Assembly (NCBI GenBank): GCA_945878995.1
Contig: CAMCUN010000002.1
Span: 1 to 64,000, forward strand
DNA length: 64,000 nucleotides
Source of the DNA: Polaromonas sp. YR568
GTDB lineage: Bacteria > Pseudomonadota > Gammaproteobacteria > Burkholderiales > Burkholderiaceae_C
Direction of reading: 5' to 3'
Made by a program: the position numbers and the translations under genes. Positions 9,232-20,460 of this stretch are shown here, one piece after another (the first letter of the stretch is position 1; each line of letters starts with the position of its first letter). Under the pieces are notes generated by a model. The model did no database searches. It was not told the DNA's origin and worked only from the letters and a program-made list of their open reading frames with translations.

Positions 9232-10319
9232 TGAGCCGGCCCTTTAACTTCTCGGCCGGACCGGCCGTGATGCCTGAAGAGGTGCTGCGCACGGCCGCCG
9301 CCGAGATGCTGGACTGGCACGGCAGCGGCATGGGCGTGATGGAGATGAGCCACCGAGGCAAGGAGTTCATCTCGATTTACGAGGCGGCCGAGCGCGACCT
9401 GCGCGAGCTGCTGGCGGTGCCTGAGAACTTCAAGATTTTGTTCATGCAAGGCGGTGGCCTGGCTGAAAACGCCATCGTGCCGCTCAACCTCTCGCGTGGC
9501 GGCGCCATGGACTTTGTGCTCACCGGCAGCTGGAGCCACAAGTCTCTCCAAGAGGCGGGCAAATACGGCCAAGCCCGTGAGGCCGCCACGGCCCAAGACA
9601 CGGGCTTTCACAGCATTCCTGCGCCCTCCTCCTGGCGCCTGAGTGACGACGCCAGCTATGTGCACATTTGCACCAACGAGACCATACACGGCGTCGAGTT
9701 CCAGGCCTTGCCCGACTTGCAAGCCTTGGGCTGCCAGGCGCCTTTGGTGGTGGACTTTTCCTCGCATGTGTGCTCCCGGCCCGTGGACTGGTTGCGCGTG
9801 GGCCTGGCTTTTGGCGGGGCCCAAAAAAACTTAGGGCCCGCCGGTTTGACGCTGGTGGTGGTCAGGCAAGACCTGCTGGGCCACGCCCTAACCGCCTGCC
9901 CCTCGGCCTTTGACTACACGCTGGTGGCCGAGCACCAGTCCATGTACAACACACCGCCCACCTACGGCATTTACATGGCGGGGCTGACCTTTGCATGGCT
10001 CAAGGCCCAAGGCGGCGTGGCCGCCATGGAGGCGCGCAACGAGGCCAAGGCCAAGTTGCTGTACGACTTCATTGACGGCTCGCAGCTCTACACCAACCCG
10101 GTGGATGCGGCTGTGCGCTCGCGCATGAACGTGCCTTTTTTCCTGCGCGACGAGGCCTTGAACGAGGCTTTTTTGGCGGGCGCCAAAGCCGCCGGGCTGC
10201 TGCAGCTCAAAGGCCACAAGTCAGTGGGCGGCATGCGCGCCAGCATCTACAACGCCATGCCGCTTGAAGGCGTGCAAGCGCTGGTGGACTACATGCGTGC
10301 GTTTGAGCAGCGGGCATGA
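9231..10319 (+). CDS. serC: Phosphoserine aminotransferase
   Basis: [44 protein letters not shown]; start overlaps the gyrA stop. Confidence 0.97.
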   Translation: MSRPFNFSAGPAVMPEEVLRTAAAEMLDWHGSGMGVMEMSHRGKEFISIYEAAERDLRELLAVPENFKILFMQGGGLAENAIVPLNLSRGGAMDFVLTGSWSHKSLQEAGKYGQAREAATAQDTGFHSIPAPSSWRLSDDASYVHICTNETIHGVEFQALPDLQALGCQAPLVVDFSSHVCSRPVDWLRVGLAFGGAQKNLGPAGLTLVVVRQDLLGHALTACPSAFDYTLVAEHQSMYNTPPTYGIYMAGLTFAWLKAQGGVAAMEARNEAKAKLLYDFIDGSQLYTNPVDAAVRSRMNVPFFLRDEALNEAFLAGAKAAGLLQLKGHKSVGGMRASIYNAMPLEGVQALVDYMRAFEQRA

Positions 10320-10383
10320 GCTCGCCTTTGACGATGCACTGCGGCAAGCTTGCCCGCACCAACCTATGGAGTGCCTTCCAGCC

Positions 10384-11484
10384 ATGAGCCAGACCCCCAT
10401 CCAATCCGACGCCCTGGCCCCCCTGCGGGTACAAATCGACAGCCTGGACGCCCAGTTGCTGCAACTGCTCAACCAGCGCGCCCGCGTGGCCGAGCAGGTG
10501 GGCGAAATCAAGCGCGCCGAGGGCTCGCCGTTTTTCCGGCCTGACCGCGTGGCCCAAGTCATCCAGAAGATCACCAGCGCCAACCCCGGCCCGCTGCACA
10601 ACGAACACGTGGCCGCCATTTGGCGCGAAATCATGTCGGCCTGCCTGGCGCTGGAGGCGCCGCAGCGCGTGGCGGTGCTGGGGCCGCAGGGCACGTTTTG
10701 CGAGCAAGCGGCGGTGGAGTTTTTTGGCAGCGCCGCCAACTTGATTTACTGCGCCAACTTTGACGAAGTGTTCCACGCCACGGCCGCCGGCACCGCCCAG
10801 TACGGCGTGGTGGGCATGGAGAACTCCACCGAAGGCGTGGTCGCCCGCTCGCTCGATTTGTTTTTGCGCTCGCCCGTGCATGTGGTGGGCGAGGTCAGCC
10901 TCTTGGTGCGCCACAACCTGCTGCGGCTGGCCAACGGCCTGGACGGCATTGAGGTGGTCATGGCCCACCCGCAAGCCTTGGCGCAGTGCCAGGGCTGGCT
11001 GACCCAGCACCTGCCGCACGCCGAGCGCCGCGCTGTCTCCAGCAACGCCGAAGGCGCGCGCTTGGCAGCCACCAACCCGGCCTGGGCCGGCATTGCCAGC
11101 GAGCGCGCCGCCTCCCAGTTTGGCCTGCACATCGTGCACCACGCCATTCAGGACGAGGCCTACAACCGCACCCGCTTTGCCGTGATTTGCCTGCCGCAAA
11201 CCCTGGCCACGCCGCCAGCTTCTGGCCGCGACTGCACCAGCTTGGTGGTCTCTGTGCCCAACCGGCCAGGGGCGGTGCACGACCTGCTGGTGCCGCTCAA
11301 GGCCAACGGCGTGTCCATGACGCGCTTTGAATCGCGGCCCGCCAAGTCGGGCCAGTGGGAGTATTACTTCTACATCGACATTGAGGGCCATGTCTCGCAG
11401 CCCCATGTGGCTGCGGCCTTGAACGAGTTGCAGCAGCTGTGCGCCTTTTACAAGGTGCTGGGCTCCTACCCGGTGTCTGAGTAA
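10384..11484 (+). CDS. pheA: Bifunctional chorismate mutase/prephenate dehydratase (P-protein)
   Basis: N-terminal AroQ: LRVQIDSLDAQLLQLLNQRARVAEQVGEIKR; PDT: VAVLGPQGTFCEQAAVEFFG; ACT: SLVVSVPNRPGAVHDLLVPL...ESRPAKSGQWEYYFYIDIEGH. Start at ATG 10384 chosen over the longer ORF. Confidence 0.96.
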   Translation: MSQTPIQSDALAPLRVQIDSLDAQLLQLLNQRARVAEQVGEIKRAEGSPFFRPDRVAQVIQKITSANPGPLHNEHVAAIWREIMSACLALEAPQRVAVLGPQGTFCEQAAVEFFGSAANLIYCANFDEVFHATAAGTAQYGVVGMENSTEGVVARSLDLFLRSPVHVVGEVSLLVRHNLLRLANGLDGIEVVMAHPQALAQCQGWLTQHLPHAERRAVSSNAEGARLAATNPAWAGIASERAASQFGLHIVHHAIQDEAYNRTRFAVICLPQTLATPPASGRDCTSLVVSVPNRPGAVHDLLVPLKANGVSMTRFESRPAKSGQWEYYFYIDIEGHVSQPHVAAALNELQQLCAFYKVLGSYPVSE

Positions 11485-11490
11485 GCCGCC

Positions 11491-12393
11491 ATGGTGTTTG
11501 AACAGTTGGCGCTGATCGGCTGCGGGCTGATGGGCGGCTCGTTTGCGTTGGCCGCCAGAGAGGCGGGCTTGGTCAAGCGCGTCAGTGGCTACAGCCGCTC
11601 TGCCCACAGCGCCCAACGCGCGCAAGCCCTGGGCGTGGTGGACACGGTGGCCGCGACCGCCGAGCAATGCGTGCAAGGCGCCGACCTGGTGCTGCTGGCC
11701 GTGCCTGTGGCGTCCACCGAGGCCACGCTGCGCAGCCTGCTGCCCGGGCTGGCGCCGCACGCCCTGGTGATGGACGTGGGGTCCACCAAACAAGACGTGG
11801 TGCTGGCCGCCCAGGCGGCGATGGGCGAGCGCATGGCCCAGTTTGTGCCGGCCCACCCGATTTGCGGCAAAGAGGTGGCGGGCATTGAACATGCCGACGC
11901 CAAGCTCTACCAACACCAGCAAGTGATCCTCACGCCACTGCCCTGCCATGCCCAGGCCACCGTGGCGCAAGCCAGCGAGGTGTGGCGCCGCCTGGGCTGC
12001 CGGGTGCGTGAGCTGGCGCCTGCGCTGCATGACCAGGCCCTGGCGGCCGTGAGCCACTTTCCGCACATGATGGCTTTTGCCTTCATGCACAGCCTGATGG
12101 CCCAGCCCGAGGGTGAACAATTTTTGGCCTTGGGCGGCCCTGGCTTTAGAGACAGCACGCGCATTGCGGCGGGTGACGCCGACCTCTGGTGCGACGTGCT
12201 GCTGGCCAACAGCGGCCCGGTGCTGGCCCAGGCCCAAGGCCTGCGCCGTGCGTTGGCCGAGCTTGAAGGCTTGGTGCAGCGCCAAGACCGCCCCGCCCTG
12301 CGCGGCTTGATTGCCCAAGTGAGCCAGCGCCGCGCCGACTGGCGCATGGCGGGCGACATTGCGCCACCTCCACCTTCCAGCCCCGCCGACTGA
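11491..12393 (+). CDS. tyrA: Prephenate/arogenate dehydrogenase
   Basis: FEQLALIGCGLMGGSFALAAREAGLVKRVSGYSRS...VMDVGSTKQDVV...PAHPICGKEVAGIEHA. Confidence 0.94.
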   Translation: MVFEQLALIGCGLMGGSFALAAREAGLVKRVSGYSRSAHSAQRAQALGVVDTVAATAEQCVQGADLVLLAVPVASTEATLRSLLPGLAPHALVMDVGSTKQDVVLAAQAAMGERMAQFVPAHPICGKEVAGIEHADAKLYQHQQVILTPLPCHAQATVAQASEVWRRLGCRVRELAPALHDQALAAVSHFPHMMAFAFMHSLMAQPEGEQFLALGGPGFRDSTRIAAGDADLWCDVLLANSGPVLAQAQGLRRALAELEGLVQRQDRPALRGLIAQVSQRRADWRMAGDIAPPPPSSPAD

Positions 12394-12414
12394 CACCCTG
12401 CCACGTCCTGCCCC

Positions 12415-14394
12415 ATGCTGCACACCGACTTTCTAGACATTCCGCCCCTGACCGGCGCCCACGGCGCGGTGCGACTGCCCGGCTCCAAAAGCATTTCCAA
12501 CCGCGTGCTGCTGCTGGCCGCGCTCTGTGAGGGCGAGACGGTGGTGCACGATTTGCTGGCCTCGGACGACACGGCCGTGATGCTGCAAGCGCTTGAGGCG
12601 CTGGGCTGCCAGGTGGAGCAAACCGGGCACACCGCCGTCATCACCGGCCTGGGCGGCCGGGCCACGCTGCACAGCGCCAAGCTCTTTTTGGGCAACGCGG
12701 GCACGGCCATGCGACCGCTGACGGCGGCGCTGGCGCTGATGGGCGGCGACTTTGAAATGTCGGGCGTGCCGCGCATGCACGAGCGGCCCATTGGCGATTT
12801 GGTCGATGCGCTGCGCCAGCTGGGCTGCAGCATTGACTACCTGGGCCAAGACGGCTTTCCGCCCTTGAGAATTCGGCCCCACGGCCAGCTGCTGCTCGAT
12901 GCGCCCATTCAGGTGCGCGGCGATGTCTCCAGCCAGTTCCTTACGGCGCTGCTCATGGCCTTGCCGCTGGTGGCCAGCAAAGACATTCACATTGAGGTGG
13001 TGGGCGAGCTCATCTCCAAGCCCTACATTGAGATCACGCTCAACTTGCTTTCGCGCTTTGGCATTGAGGTGCAGCGGCGCGGCTGGCAAGGCTTTACCAT
13101 TCCCGCCGGCTGCCGCTACCAGTCGCCCGGCGAGGTGCATGTGGAGGGCGACGCCTCTTCTGCCAGCTACTTTGTGGCCCTGGGCGCGCTGGCCGCGCCT
13201 GCCGGCCAACACATTGACGTGTGGGGCTTGGGCGCGGGCTCCATCCAGGGCGACATTCGCTTTGTGGAGGCCGCCCGGCAAATGGGCGCTGTGGTCGAGA
13301 TGGAGGCCAACCACCTGCGCATCTCGCGCGGGGCCTGGCCGCTCAAGGCCATAGACATGGACTGCAACCACATTCCAGACGCGGCCATGACGCTGGCCGT
13401 GATGGCGCTCTATGCCGACGGCCCCAGCACGCTGCGCAACATTGCCAGCTGGCGCGTGAAAGAAACCGACCGCCTGAGCGCCATGGCCACCGAGCTGCGC
13501 AAGCTGGGCGCCAGCGTGGACGAAGGCGCCGACTTCATTCGCGTGAGCCCGCCCCAGGTGTGGCGCAGCGCCTCCATTGCCACCTACGACGACCACCGCA
13601 TGGCCATGTGCTTTTCGCTCGCGGCCTTCAACCCAGCCGGCGTGGCCGTGCGCATTGAAGAGCCGCACTGCGTGGCCAAAACCTTTCCGGAGTACTTTGA
13701 AACGCTGTTTTCGGTGGCGCAAGCCCCCGCCGAGCGCATCCCGGTGCTGTGCATAGACGGGCCCACCGCCTCGGGCAAAGGCACGCTGGCGGCCTTGGCG
13801 GCGCAAAAACTGGGCTTTCACTACCTGGACTCGGGTGCGCTCTACCGCCTCACGGCCTTGGCCGCTGAGCGCGCCGGCGTGGCCTTGACTGACGGCGTGG
13901 CTGCCGCGGCCGTGGCTGAAAGCCTGCCCGTGCGCTTTGAGGCCGACCGGGTGCTGCTGGACGGCGAGGACGTCTCCGACGAGATTCGCACAGAAGAGGC
14001 GGGCATGGCCGCGTCTGCCGTGTCGGTGCACCCTGAGGTGCGGGCAGCGCTGCTGCGCTTGCAGCACAGCTTCAGGCGCCTGCCCGGCCTGGTGGCCGAT
14101 GGGCGGGACATGGGCACGGTGATTTTTCCGAACGCCACGCTCAAGGTTTTCCTTACGGCCAGCGCCGCAAAAAGAGCCGAAAGACGCCATAAGCAGCTGA
14201 TTTCAAAGGGAATTCCCACTACAATAAATGCTATTGAGTCGGACCTGCAGGCGCGGGACGCACGGGATTCATCCCGCCAAACTGCGCCATTACAAGCTGC
14301 TCAAAACGCCTTGCCGCTGGACAATTCTGAGCTGTCGATTGATCAATCGTTGGCCCTGGTTCTCAAGTGGTGGCAAGGCGGCCGGCCCCGCTGA
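12415..14394 (+). CDS. aroA-cmk: Fused 3-phosphoshikimate 1-carboxyvinyltransferase/cytidylate kinase (659 aa)
   Basis: N-terminal Aro[25 protein letters not shown]...[12 protein letters not shown]...[14 protein letters not shown]; continues in frame into Cmk [35 protein letters not shown]...[15 protein letters not shown]. Confidence 0.95.
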   Translation: MLHTDFLDIPPLTGAHGAVRLPGSKSISNRVLLLAALCEGETVVHDLLASDDTAVMLQALEALGCQVEQTGHTAVITGLGGRATLHSAKLFLGNAGTAMRPLTAALALMGGDFEMSGVPRMHERPIGDLVDALRQLGCSIDYLGQDGFPPLRIRPHGQLLLDAPIQVRGDVSSQFLTALLMALPLVASKDIHIEVVGELISKPYIEITLNLLSRFGIEVQRRGWQGFTIPAGCRYQSPGEVHVEGDASSASYFVALGALAAPAGQHIDVWGLGAGSIQGDIRFVEAARQMGAVVEMEANHLRISRGAWPLKAIDMDCNHIPDAAMTLAVMALYADGPSTLRNIASWRVKETDRLSAMATELRKLGASVDEGADFIRVSPPQVWRSASIATYDDHRMAMCFSLAAFNPAGVAVRIEEPHCVAKTFPEYFETLFSVAQAPAERIPVLCIDGPTASGKGTLAALAAQKLGFHYLDSGALYRLTALAAERAGVALTDGVAAAAVAESLPVRFEADRVLLDGEDVSDEIRTEEAGMAASAVSVHPEVRAALLRLQHSFRRLPGLVADGRDMGTVIFPNATLKVFLTASAAKRAERRHKQLISKGIPTTINAIESDLQARDARDSSRQTAPLQAAQNALPLDNSELSIDQSLALVLKWWQGGRPR

Positions 14395-14537
14395 ATCCCG
14401 TCGCATTGCTTGTGCATTGTTCAGCTGGATCATTTCACCTTAACCCCGCGGCCCTGCCGCACAAAGCAACGCAATCAGTCTTTCAAACGCCTGCAATCGT
14501 GCGGACGTCAACCTGTTTGTGACTGCAAGGAAACCTC

Positions 14538-16217
14538 ATGTCTGAATCTTTTGCCGCCCTGTTCGAAGAATCGCTCCAACGCTCAGAAATGCGTTCGGGT
14601 GAAGTCATCACCGCTGAAGTGGTTCGCATCGACCACAACCATGTGGTGGTCAACGCTGGCCTCAAGTCCGAGGCTTATGTGCCCCTTGAAGAGTTCAAGA
14701 ACGACCAGGGCGAGCTCGAAGTCCAAGTCGGCGACTTTGTCTCCGTGGCCATTGACTCCGTTGAAAACGGCTTTGGCGACACCTTGCTGTCGCGCGACAA
14801 GGCCAAGCGCCTGGCCTCGTGGATGGCCCTGGAAAAAGCCCTGGAAACAGGCGACTTTGTCACCGGCCAGACCTCTGGCAAGGTCAAAGGCGGCCTCACG
14901 GTGCTGGTCAACGGCATCCGCGCCTTCTTGCCTGGCTCGCTCATTGACACCCGCCCCATCAAGGACTTGACTCCCTACGAGAACAAGACCATGGAGTTCA
15001 AGGTCATCAAGCTCGACCGCAAGCGCAACAACGTGGTGCTGAGCCGCCGCGCGGTGGTGGAAGCGTCCATGGGCGAAGAGCGCGCCAAGCTGATGGAAAC
15101 CCTCAAAGAAGGTTCCGTGGTGCGCGGTGTGGTCAAAAACATCACCGAGTACGGCGCCTTTGTGGACTTGGGCGGCATCGACGGCCTGCTGCACATCACC
15201 GACATGGCCTGGCGCCGTGTCCGCCACCCGAGCGAAGTGGTGCAAGCCGGACAAGAACTCACCGCCAAGATCCTCAAGTTCGACACCGAGAAAAACCGTG
15301 TTTCTCTGGGCTTGAAGCAAATGGGCGACGATCCTTGGATGGGCGTGGCTCGCCGCTACCCCCAGGCCACGCGCCTGTTTGGCAAGGTCACCAACATTGC
15401 CGACTACGGCGCTTTTGTCGAGCTCGAGCCCGGCATTGAAGGCCTGGTGCACGTCTCCGAGATGGACTGGACCAACAAAAACGTGGCCCCCAACAAGCTG
15501 GTCAACCTGGGCGACGAGGTCGAGGTCATGGTGCTGGAGATCGACGAAGACAAGCGCCGCATCTCGCTGGGCATGAAGCAGTGCAAGGCCAACCCTTGGC
15601 AAGAGTTTGCCCAAAACACCAAGCGCGGCGACCGCGTCAAGGGCCCGATCAAGTCGATCACCGACTTTGGTGTGTTCGTGGGCTTGGCGGCCGGCATCGA
15701 CGGCTTGGTGCACCTGTCTGACTTGTCTTGGAACGAGGCCGGCGAAGCCGCCGTGCGCAACTACAAAAAGGGCCAAGAAGTCGACGCCATCGTGTTGGCT
15801 GTGGACGTGGACCGCGAGCGCATCTCGCTGGGCATCAAGCAGCTCGACGGCGACCCGTTCACCACCTTTGTGTCGGTCAACGACAAGGGCTCTATTGTCA
15901 CGGGCAAGGTCAAGACTGTGGACGCCAAGGGCGCTGAGATCGACCTGGGCGAAGACATTTTGGGCTACCTGCGCGCCAGCGAAATCTCCCGCGACCGCGT
16001 GGAAGACGCCCGCAACGTGCTCAAAGAAGGCGACGAAGTCACGGCCGTGGTGGTCAATGTGGACCGCAAGACCCGCAACATCCAGTTGTCGGTCAAGGCC
16101 AAAGACTCGGCTGACCAGGCTGAAGCCATGGCTACTTTGTCGCAAAGCTCTGGCACCGCTGGCACCACCAGCCTGGGAGCACTGCTGCGCGCCAAACTGG
16201 ACAACAACAACGGCTGA
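14538..16217 (+). CDS. rpsA: 30S ribosomal protein S1
   Basis: Repeated S1 domains ([59 protein letters not shown]). Confidence 0.98.
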   Translation: MSESFAALFEESLQRSEMRSGEVITAEVVRIDHNHVVVNAGLKSEAYVPLEEFKNDQGELEVQVGDFVSVAIDSVENGFGDTLLSRDKAKRLASWMALEKALETGDFVTGQTSGKVKGGLTVLVNGIRAFLPGSLIDTRPIKDLTPYENKTMEFKVIKLDRKRNNVVLSRRAVVEASMGEERAKLMETLKEGSVVRGVVKNITEYGAFVDLGGIDGLLHITDMAWRRVRHPSEVVQAGQELTAKILKFDTEKNRVSLGLKQMGDDPWMGVARRYPQATRLFGKVTNIADYGAFVELEPGIEGLVHVSEMDWTNKNVAPNKLVNLGDEVEVMVLEIDEDKRRISLGMKQCKANPWQEFAQNTKRGDRVKGPIKSITDFGVFVGLAAGIDGLVHLSDLSWNEAGEAAVRNYKKGQEVDAIVLAVDVDRERISLGIKQLDGDPFTTFVSVNDKGSIVTGKVKTVDAKGAEIDLGEDILGYLRASEISRDRVEDARNVLKEGDEVTAVVVNVDRKTRNIQLSVKAKDSADQAEAMATLSQSSGTAGTTSLGALLRAKLDNNNG

Positions 16218-16234
16218 TCGTTGCTGATGGTTCA

Positions 16235-16272
16235 AGCGGGGCATGCCTGTGCAAGGCATGTCCCGCTTTTTT
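16235..16272 (+). terminator. Rho-independent terminator after rpsA
   Basis: agcggggcatgcc-tgtgcaa-ggcatgtcccgctttttt. Confidence 0.8.
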
Positions 16273-16308
16273 CGGTGTTGATTTTTCGCCTCGCCACCTG
16301 CTGCTGCC

Positions 16309-16617
16309 ATGACCCGCTCCGACCTCGTAGAAGAACTGGCCGAACGCTTTCGCCAACTCACCCACAAAGACGCTGAATCGGCCGTCAAGGCGATTTTGGA
16401 CGTCATGAGCGAGGCTCTGGTGCGCGGCCACCGCATTGAAATTCGCGGCTTTGGCAGCTTTTCCATCAACCGCCGCCCTCCCCGCATGGGCCGCAACCCC
16501 CGCTCGGGCGAGAGCGTGGCCATTCCTGAAAAACGCGTGCCCCACTTCAAGCCGGGCAAGGCCTTGCGGGAAGCCGTGGACGAGCGCACCCAGGCCATGA
16601 AAAAACAAGCGCCTTGA
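16309..16617 (+). CDS. ihfB: Integration host factor subunit beta
   Basis: [70 protein letters not shown]. Confidence 0.97.
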   Translation: MTRSDLVEELAERFRQLTHKDAESAVKAILDVMSEALVRGHRIEIRGFGSFSINRRPPRMGRNPRSGESVAIPEKRVPHFKPGKALREAVDERTQAMKKQAP

Positions 16618-16654
16618 GCGCTGAGCCAGCGCTTTTGTCACCCGCGCCTGGGCC

Positions 16655-17008
16655 TTGCTTGCTCACTACAATGGTTACGACCACACGGGAGCTGCGCGCT
16701 TGAAATACCTGATGTGGCTGTTCAAAGCAGCCCTGTTTTTTACCCTCTTTGCCTTTTCGCTGAACAACCAGCAGGTGGTGTCGGTGAACTTCTTTTTTGG
16801 CACGCTCTGGCAGGCCCCGTTGGTGCTCGTGGTGTTGGTGGCCTTTGCCGCTGGGCTGGCGCTGGGCGTGCTGATGATGGTGCCGCGCTGGTGGCGCGGC
16901 CGCAAAATCGCCCGCCAAGTCAAGGCGGCTCAGCCTGTGGCCGAGGCAACTGCCACGCCTGGTGCGCTGGGCGCCACGCAAGCCAGTCAGGCCCCCCGTG
17001 GAATTTGA
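16655..17008 (+). CDS. lapA: LapA-family (DUF1049) membrane protein; the true start may be TTG 16700
   Basis: KYLMWLFKAALFFTLFAFSLNNQQVVSVNFFFGTLWQAPLVLVVLVAFAAGLALGVLMMVP upstream of lapB. Confidence 0.8.
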   Translation: MLAHYNGYDHTGAARLKYLMWLFKAALFFTLFAFSLNNQQVVSVNFFFGTLWQAPLVLVVLVAFAAGLALGVLMMVPRWWRGRKIARQVKAAQPVAEATATPGALGATQASQAPRGI

Positions 17009-18143
17009 CTTCACCTGGCTGCTGCTGGGCCTGCCTGTGGCCTTTGCGCTGGGCTGGCTGGCCTCCAGGCTGGACCTGCGGCAGCTGCGCATTGAAAACC
17101 GCCAAGCACCCAAGGCCTACTTCAGGGGGCTGAACTTTTTGCTCAACGAGCAGCAAGACCAGGCCATAGACGCCTTCATTGAGGCGGTACAAAACGACCC
17201 CGACACCTCAGAGCTGCATTTCGCGCTGGGCAATTTGTTTCGCCGCCGCGGCGAGTACGACCGTGCCGTGCGCGTGCACGAGCACCTGATGGCCAGGGGC
17301 GACTTGACCCAGCCCGAGCGCGACCGCGCCCAGCACGCGCTGGCGCTGGACTTTTTAAAAGCAGGCCTGCTCGACCGGGCCGAGGCGGCTCTCAGCAAGC
17401 TAGAAGGCACGGCCTACGAGCAAGAGGCCCGCTTGGCGCTGCTGTCCATTTACGAGCGCTCACGCGACTGGACGCAAGCCCGCCTCATGGCCGCACAGCT
17501 CGACAGCGCCGCCTTGGGCAGCTTTCAGGTGCGCCAATCGCATTACCTGTGCGAGCAGGCGCTGACCAGCGCCGCCGCCGGCGACAGCCTCCAAGCCGTG
17601 CAAGCCTTGGTGCAAGCCCGCAGCTTGGCGCCCCAGTCGGCCCGGCCGCTGATGGAGCTGGCCAAGCTGCACGCGCAACTGGGCCAGCCTGAGCCGGCTT
17701 TTGAAGCGCTGCTGGAGCTCAAAGGCCAGGCCGGCCACGCCCTGCCCTTGGCCGCCGGCCTCTTGGCCAAGCTGGCCGAGCAAACCGGGCGCCAAAGCCA
17801 GGCCCAAGAGATGCTGGAGGCCGCCAATACCAGCGCGCCCTCCATCGATTTGGTGGACGCCCTCATCAAGCTCGACGCCGATCCCCAGCATGCCCGCCAG
17901 CGCTATGTGGAGCACCTGCAGCGCGAGCCCTCGCTGATTGCCGCGGGCAAGTGGCTGGCCGGTGAAAAGCTCGAACACGAAGAACACCACGGCGTGGTGC
18001 AACGCGCCATGGAGCGGGCCAGCAAGCCGCTGCTGCGCTACCGGTGCGCGGCCTGCGGCTTTGAGGCCAGCCAGCATTTTTGGCAATGCCCAGGCTGCCA
18101 AGCCTGGGACAGCTACCCGGCCCGCCGCATTGAAGAACTTTGA
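16962..18143 (+). CDS. lapB: LPS assembly protein LapB (TPR + rubredoxin-like C-terminus); start likely near 16998
   Basis: FDFTWLLLGLPVAFALGWLASRLDLRQLR...YFRGLNFLLNEQQDQAIDAFIEAVQNDPDT...C-terminal YRCAACGFEASQHFWQCPGCQAWDSY. Confidence 0.93.
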   Translation: MRWAPRKPVRPPVEFDFTWLLLGLPVAFALGWLASRLDLRQLRIENRQAPKAYFRGLNFLLNEQQDQAIDAFIEAVQNDPDTSELHFALGNLFRRRGEYDRAVRVHEHLMARGDLTQPERDRAQHALALDFLKAGLLDRAEAALSKLEGTAYEQEARLALLSIYERSRDWTQARLMAAQLDSAALGSFQVRQSHYLCEQALTSAAAGDSLQAVQALVQARSLAPQSARPLMELAKLHAQLGQPEPAFEALLELKGQAGHALPLAAGLLAKLAEQTGRQSQAQEMLEAANTSAPSIDLVDALIKLDADPQHARQRYVEHLQREPSLIAAGKWLAGEKLEHEEHHGVVQRAMERASKPLLRYRCAACGFEASQHFWQCPGCQAWDSYPARRIEEL

Positions 18144-18165
18144 GCCCGACCCCCCTGCCGCCCCC

Positions 18166-19125
18166 ATGCACCTGACCCAAGAACAAATCGCCCGCGCCCG
18201 TGTGTTGGTGGTGGGCGACGTCATGCTGGACCGCTACTGGTACGGCCCGGTCGAGCGCATCTCGCCCGAGGCGCCCGTGCCCGTGGTGCGCGTGACGCGC
18301 CAAGAAGAGCGCCTGGGCGGGGCCTCCAACGTGGCTTACAACGTGGTCTCGCTGGGCGCGCAAGCGTCCTTGCTCAGCGTGGTGGGCGACGACGAGGACA
18401 GCCACAAGCTCGAGGCCCTGGTGGCCGGCACAGGCATACGCCCGCACTTTGGCCGCGATGCGCAGATGCACACCACCGTCAAGCTGCGCATCATTGGCAG
18501 GCAGCAGCAGCTCATTCGCCTGGACTTTGAAAAAGCCCCTGAAAGCGAGGTGCTGGCCTCGCAAACAGCGGCCTTTGCGCAGCTGCACACCGAGCACGAG
18601 GCGGTGCTGTTTTCCGACTATGGCAAGGGCGGCCTCACGCATGTGGCGGCCATGATCGGGCAAGCCCGCGCAGCCGGCAAAGCGGTGCTGATAGACCCCA
18701 AAGGCTCGGACTACTCGCGCTACCGCGGCGCCAGCATCATCACGCCCAACCGCAGTGAGTTGGAGCACGTGGTGGGCGCCTGGCACAGCGAGGCCGAGCT
18801 CCGGCAAAAAGCCCACGGCCTGCGACTGGCGCTGGACCTGGACGCTTTGCTGCTCACCCGCAGCGAAGAAGGCATGACCTTGTTTGACGCCCAGGGCGAG
18901 TTCCACGTGCCCGCCCAGGCCAGAGAGGTGTTTGATGTCACGGGCGCGGGCGACACCGTGATTGCCACCCTGGCCGTGTTGGTGGCCGCTGGCATGCCAC
19001 TGCGCAAGGCCGTGCCGCTGGCCAACCGCGCTGGCGGCGTGGTGGTGGGCAAATTCGGCACGGCCACCGTGAGCTACGGCGAGCTGTTTGCCCATGCCGC
19101 CACCGACGAAAAGGGTTTGTCATGA
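18166..19125 (+). CDS. hldE1: D-glycero-beta-D-manno-heptose-7-phosphate kinase
   Basis: [50 protein letters not shown]; PfkB signature [14 protein letters not shown]; no adenylyltransferase domain. Confidence 0.94.
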   Translation: MHLTQEQIARARVLVVGDVMLDRYWYGPVERISPEAPVPVVRVTRQEERLGGASNVAYNVVSLGAQASLLSVVGDDEDSHKLEALVAGTGIRPHFGRDAQMHTTVKLRIIGRQQQLIRLDFEKAPESEVLASQTAAFAQLHTEHEAVLFSDYGKGGLTHVAAMIGQARAAGKAVLIDPKGSDYSRYRGASIITPNRSELEHVVGAWHSEAELRQKAHGLRLALDLDALLLTRSEEGMTLFDAQGEFHVPAQAREVFDVTGAGDTVIATLAVLVAAGMPLRKAVPLANRAGGVVVGKFGTATVSYGELFAHAATDEKGLS

Positions 19126-20135
19126 AGATTGTGGTCACGGGTGCAGCCGGCTTTATTGGCTCCAACCTCATCGAAGGGCTCAATGCCCGCGGCATCACCG
19201 AGATCATTGCGGTGGACAACCTCACCGAGGGCGACAAGTTCCGCAACCTGGCCGACCTGCACATTGCCGACTACGTGGACGCCGACGATTTTTACGAGCG
19301 CTTTGCCCAGGGCGCATATGGTCAAGTCAAGGCCGTCTTCCACGAAGGCGCGTGCAGCGACACCATGGAGCCCAACGGCAAGTTCATGATGGACAACAAC
19401 TACACCTTGACTTGCGGGCTTTTCCAAGCCTGCCAAGCCCAGGGCACGCGCTTGTTGTATGCCTCTTCAGCGGCCACCTACGGCGGCTCAGCGACCTTCC
19501 GCGAAAGCCCAGAATTTGAAAAGCCGCTCAACGTCTACGGCTACTCCAAGCTGCTGTTCGACCAGCGCATGCGCCGCGAGCTTGGCCCGCGCTTTGAAAA
19601 CGCCCGCACCCAGGTGGCCGGCTTTCGCTACTTCAACGTCTACGGCCCCCGCGAGCAGCACAAGGGCCGCATGGCCAGCGTGGCCTTTCACCAGTTCAAT
19701 CAGTTCAATAAAGAGGGCAAGGTCAAGCTCTTTGGCGAGTACGGCGGCTACGGCCCCGGCGGGCAGATGCGCGACTTTGTGAGCGTGGCCGATGTGGTGG
19801 CCATCAACCTGTGGTTCTTGGACCACCCTGAAAAAAGCGGGCTTTTCAACCTCGGCACGGGCCGGGCCCAGCCCTTCAACGACGTGGCCTTGGCAGTGAT
19901 CAACACCATGCAGCAGCTCAAAGGCCAGACCACCCCTGTGAGCCTAGAGCAGGCCGTGGGTCTTGACCTGTTGGACTACGTGGCCTTTCCCTCTGCCCTG
20001 GTGGGCAAGTACCAAAGCTACACCCAGGCCGACCTGAGCGCCTTGCGCGCCGCCGGCTGCGAGTTGCAGTTCGCCGACGTGGCCACCGGCGTGGCCAGCT
20101 ACATGAACGTGCTGGCCGCGCAAAAAGCCAGCTGA
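19122..20135 (+). CDS. hldD: ADP-L-glycero-D-manno-heptose 6-epimerase
   Basis: [52 protein letters not shown]...YGYSKLLFD...[17 protein letters not shown]. Confidence 0.97.
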   Translation: MKIVVTGAAGFIGSNLIEGLNARGITEIIAVDNLTEGDKFRNLADLHIADYVDADDFYERFAQGAYGQVKAVFHEGACSDTMEPNGKFMMDNNYTLTCGLFQACQAQGTRLLYASSAATYGGSATFRESPEFEKPLNVYGYSKLLFDQRMRRELGPRFENARTQVAGFRYFNVYGPREQHKGRMASVAFHQFNQFNKEGKVKLFGEYGGYGPGGQMRDFVSVADVVAINLWFLDHPEKSGLFNLGTGRAQPFNDVALAVINTMQQLKGQTTPVSLEQAVGLDLLDYVAFPSALVGKYQSYTQADLSALRAAGCELQFADVATGVASYMNVLAAQKAS

Positions 20136-20154
20136 GACCACCAAAAGACCAGTC

Positions 20155-20457
20155 ATGCGCCCGCTCTTGTCTGTGTTGCTTTCACTGCTGCTGGCAGGTC
20201 AAGCTCTGGCCGCCATCGAGATCAACCAAGCCACAGAAGCCGACCTAGACGGCCTGCGCGGCCTGGGCCCGGCCACCACGCGGCACATCTTGGCCGAACG
20301 CGAGAAAGCCGCATTTCGCACCTGGGCCGAGTTGCTGGCGCGCATCAAAGGCCTGGGCCCGGTCAAAGCCCGCGAGTTGTCGGCGCAAGGCTTGAGGGTC
20401 AACGGCGAGGCCTTTTCTACACGCCAGACAGAGGTCGGGGGACAGGCTTCTCCCTGA
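20155..20457 (+). CDS. ComEA-like helix-hairpin-helix protein
   Basis: Signal peptide, then EINQATEADLDGLRGLGPATTRHILAEREKAAFRTWAELLARIKGLGPVKARELSAQGLRVNG. Confidence 0.88.
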   Translation: MRPLLSVLLSLLLAGQALAAIEINQATEADLDGLRGLGPATTRHILAEREKAAFRTWAELLARIKGLGPVKARELSAQGLRVNGEAFSTRQTEVGGQASP

Positions 20458-20460
20458 AAA

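Noticed and set aside
10207-12423. 738-aa minus-strand ORF over pheA/tyrA
   Set aside because: Shadow ORF; low-complexity composition, spans two well-defined plus-strand genes.
12433-14190. 585-aa minus-strand ORF over aroA-cmk
   Set aside because: Shadow ORF of the fusion gene.
14583-16598. 671-aa minus-strand ORF over rpsA/ihfB
   Set aside because: Shadow ORF crossing two genes and a terminator.
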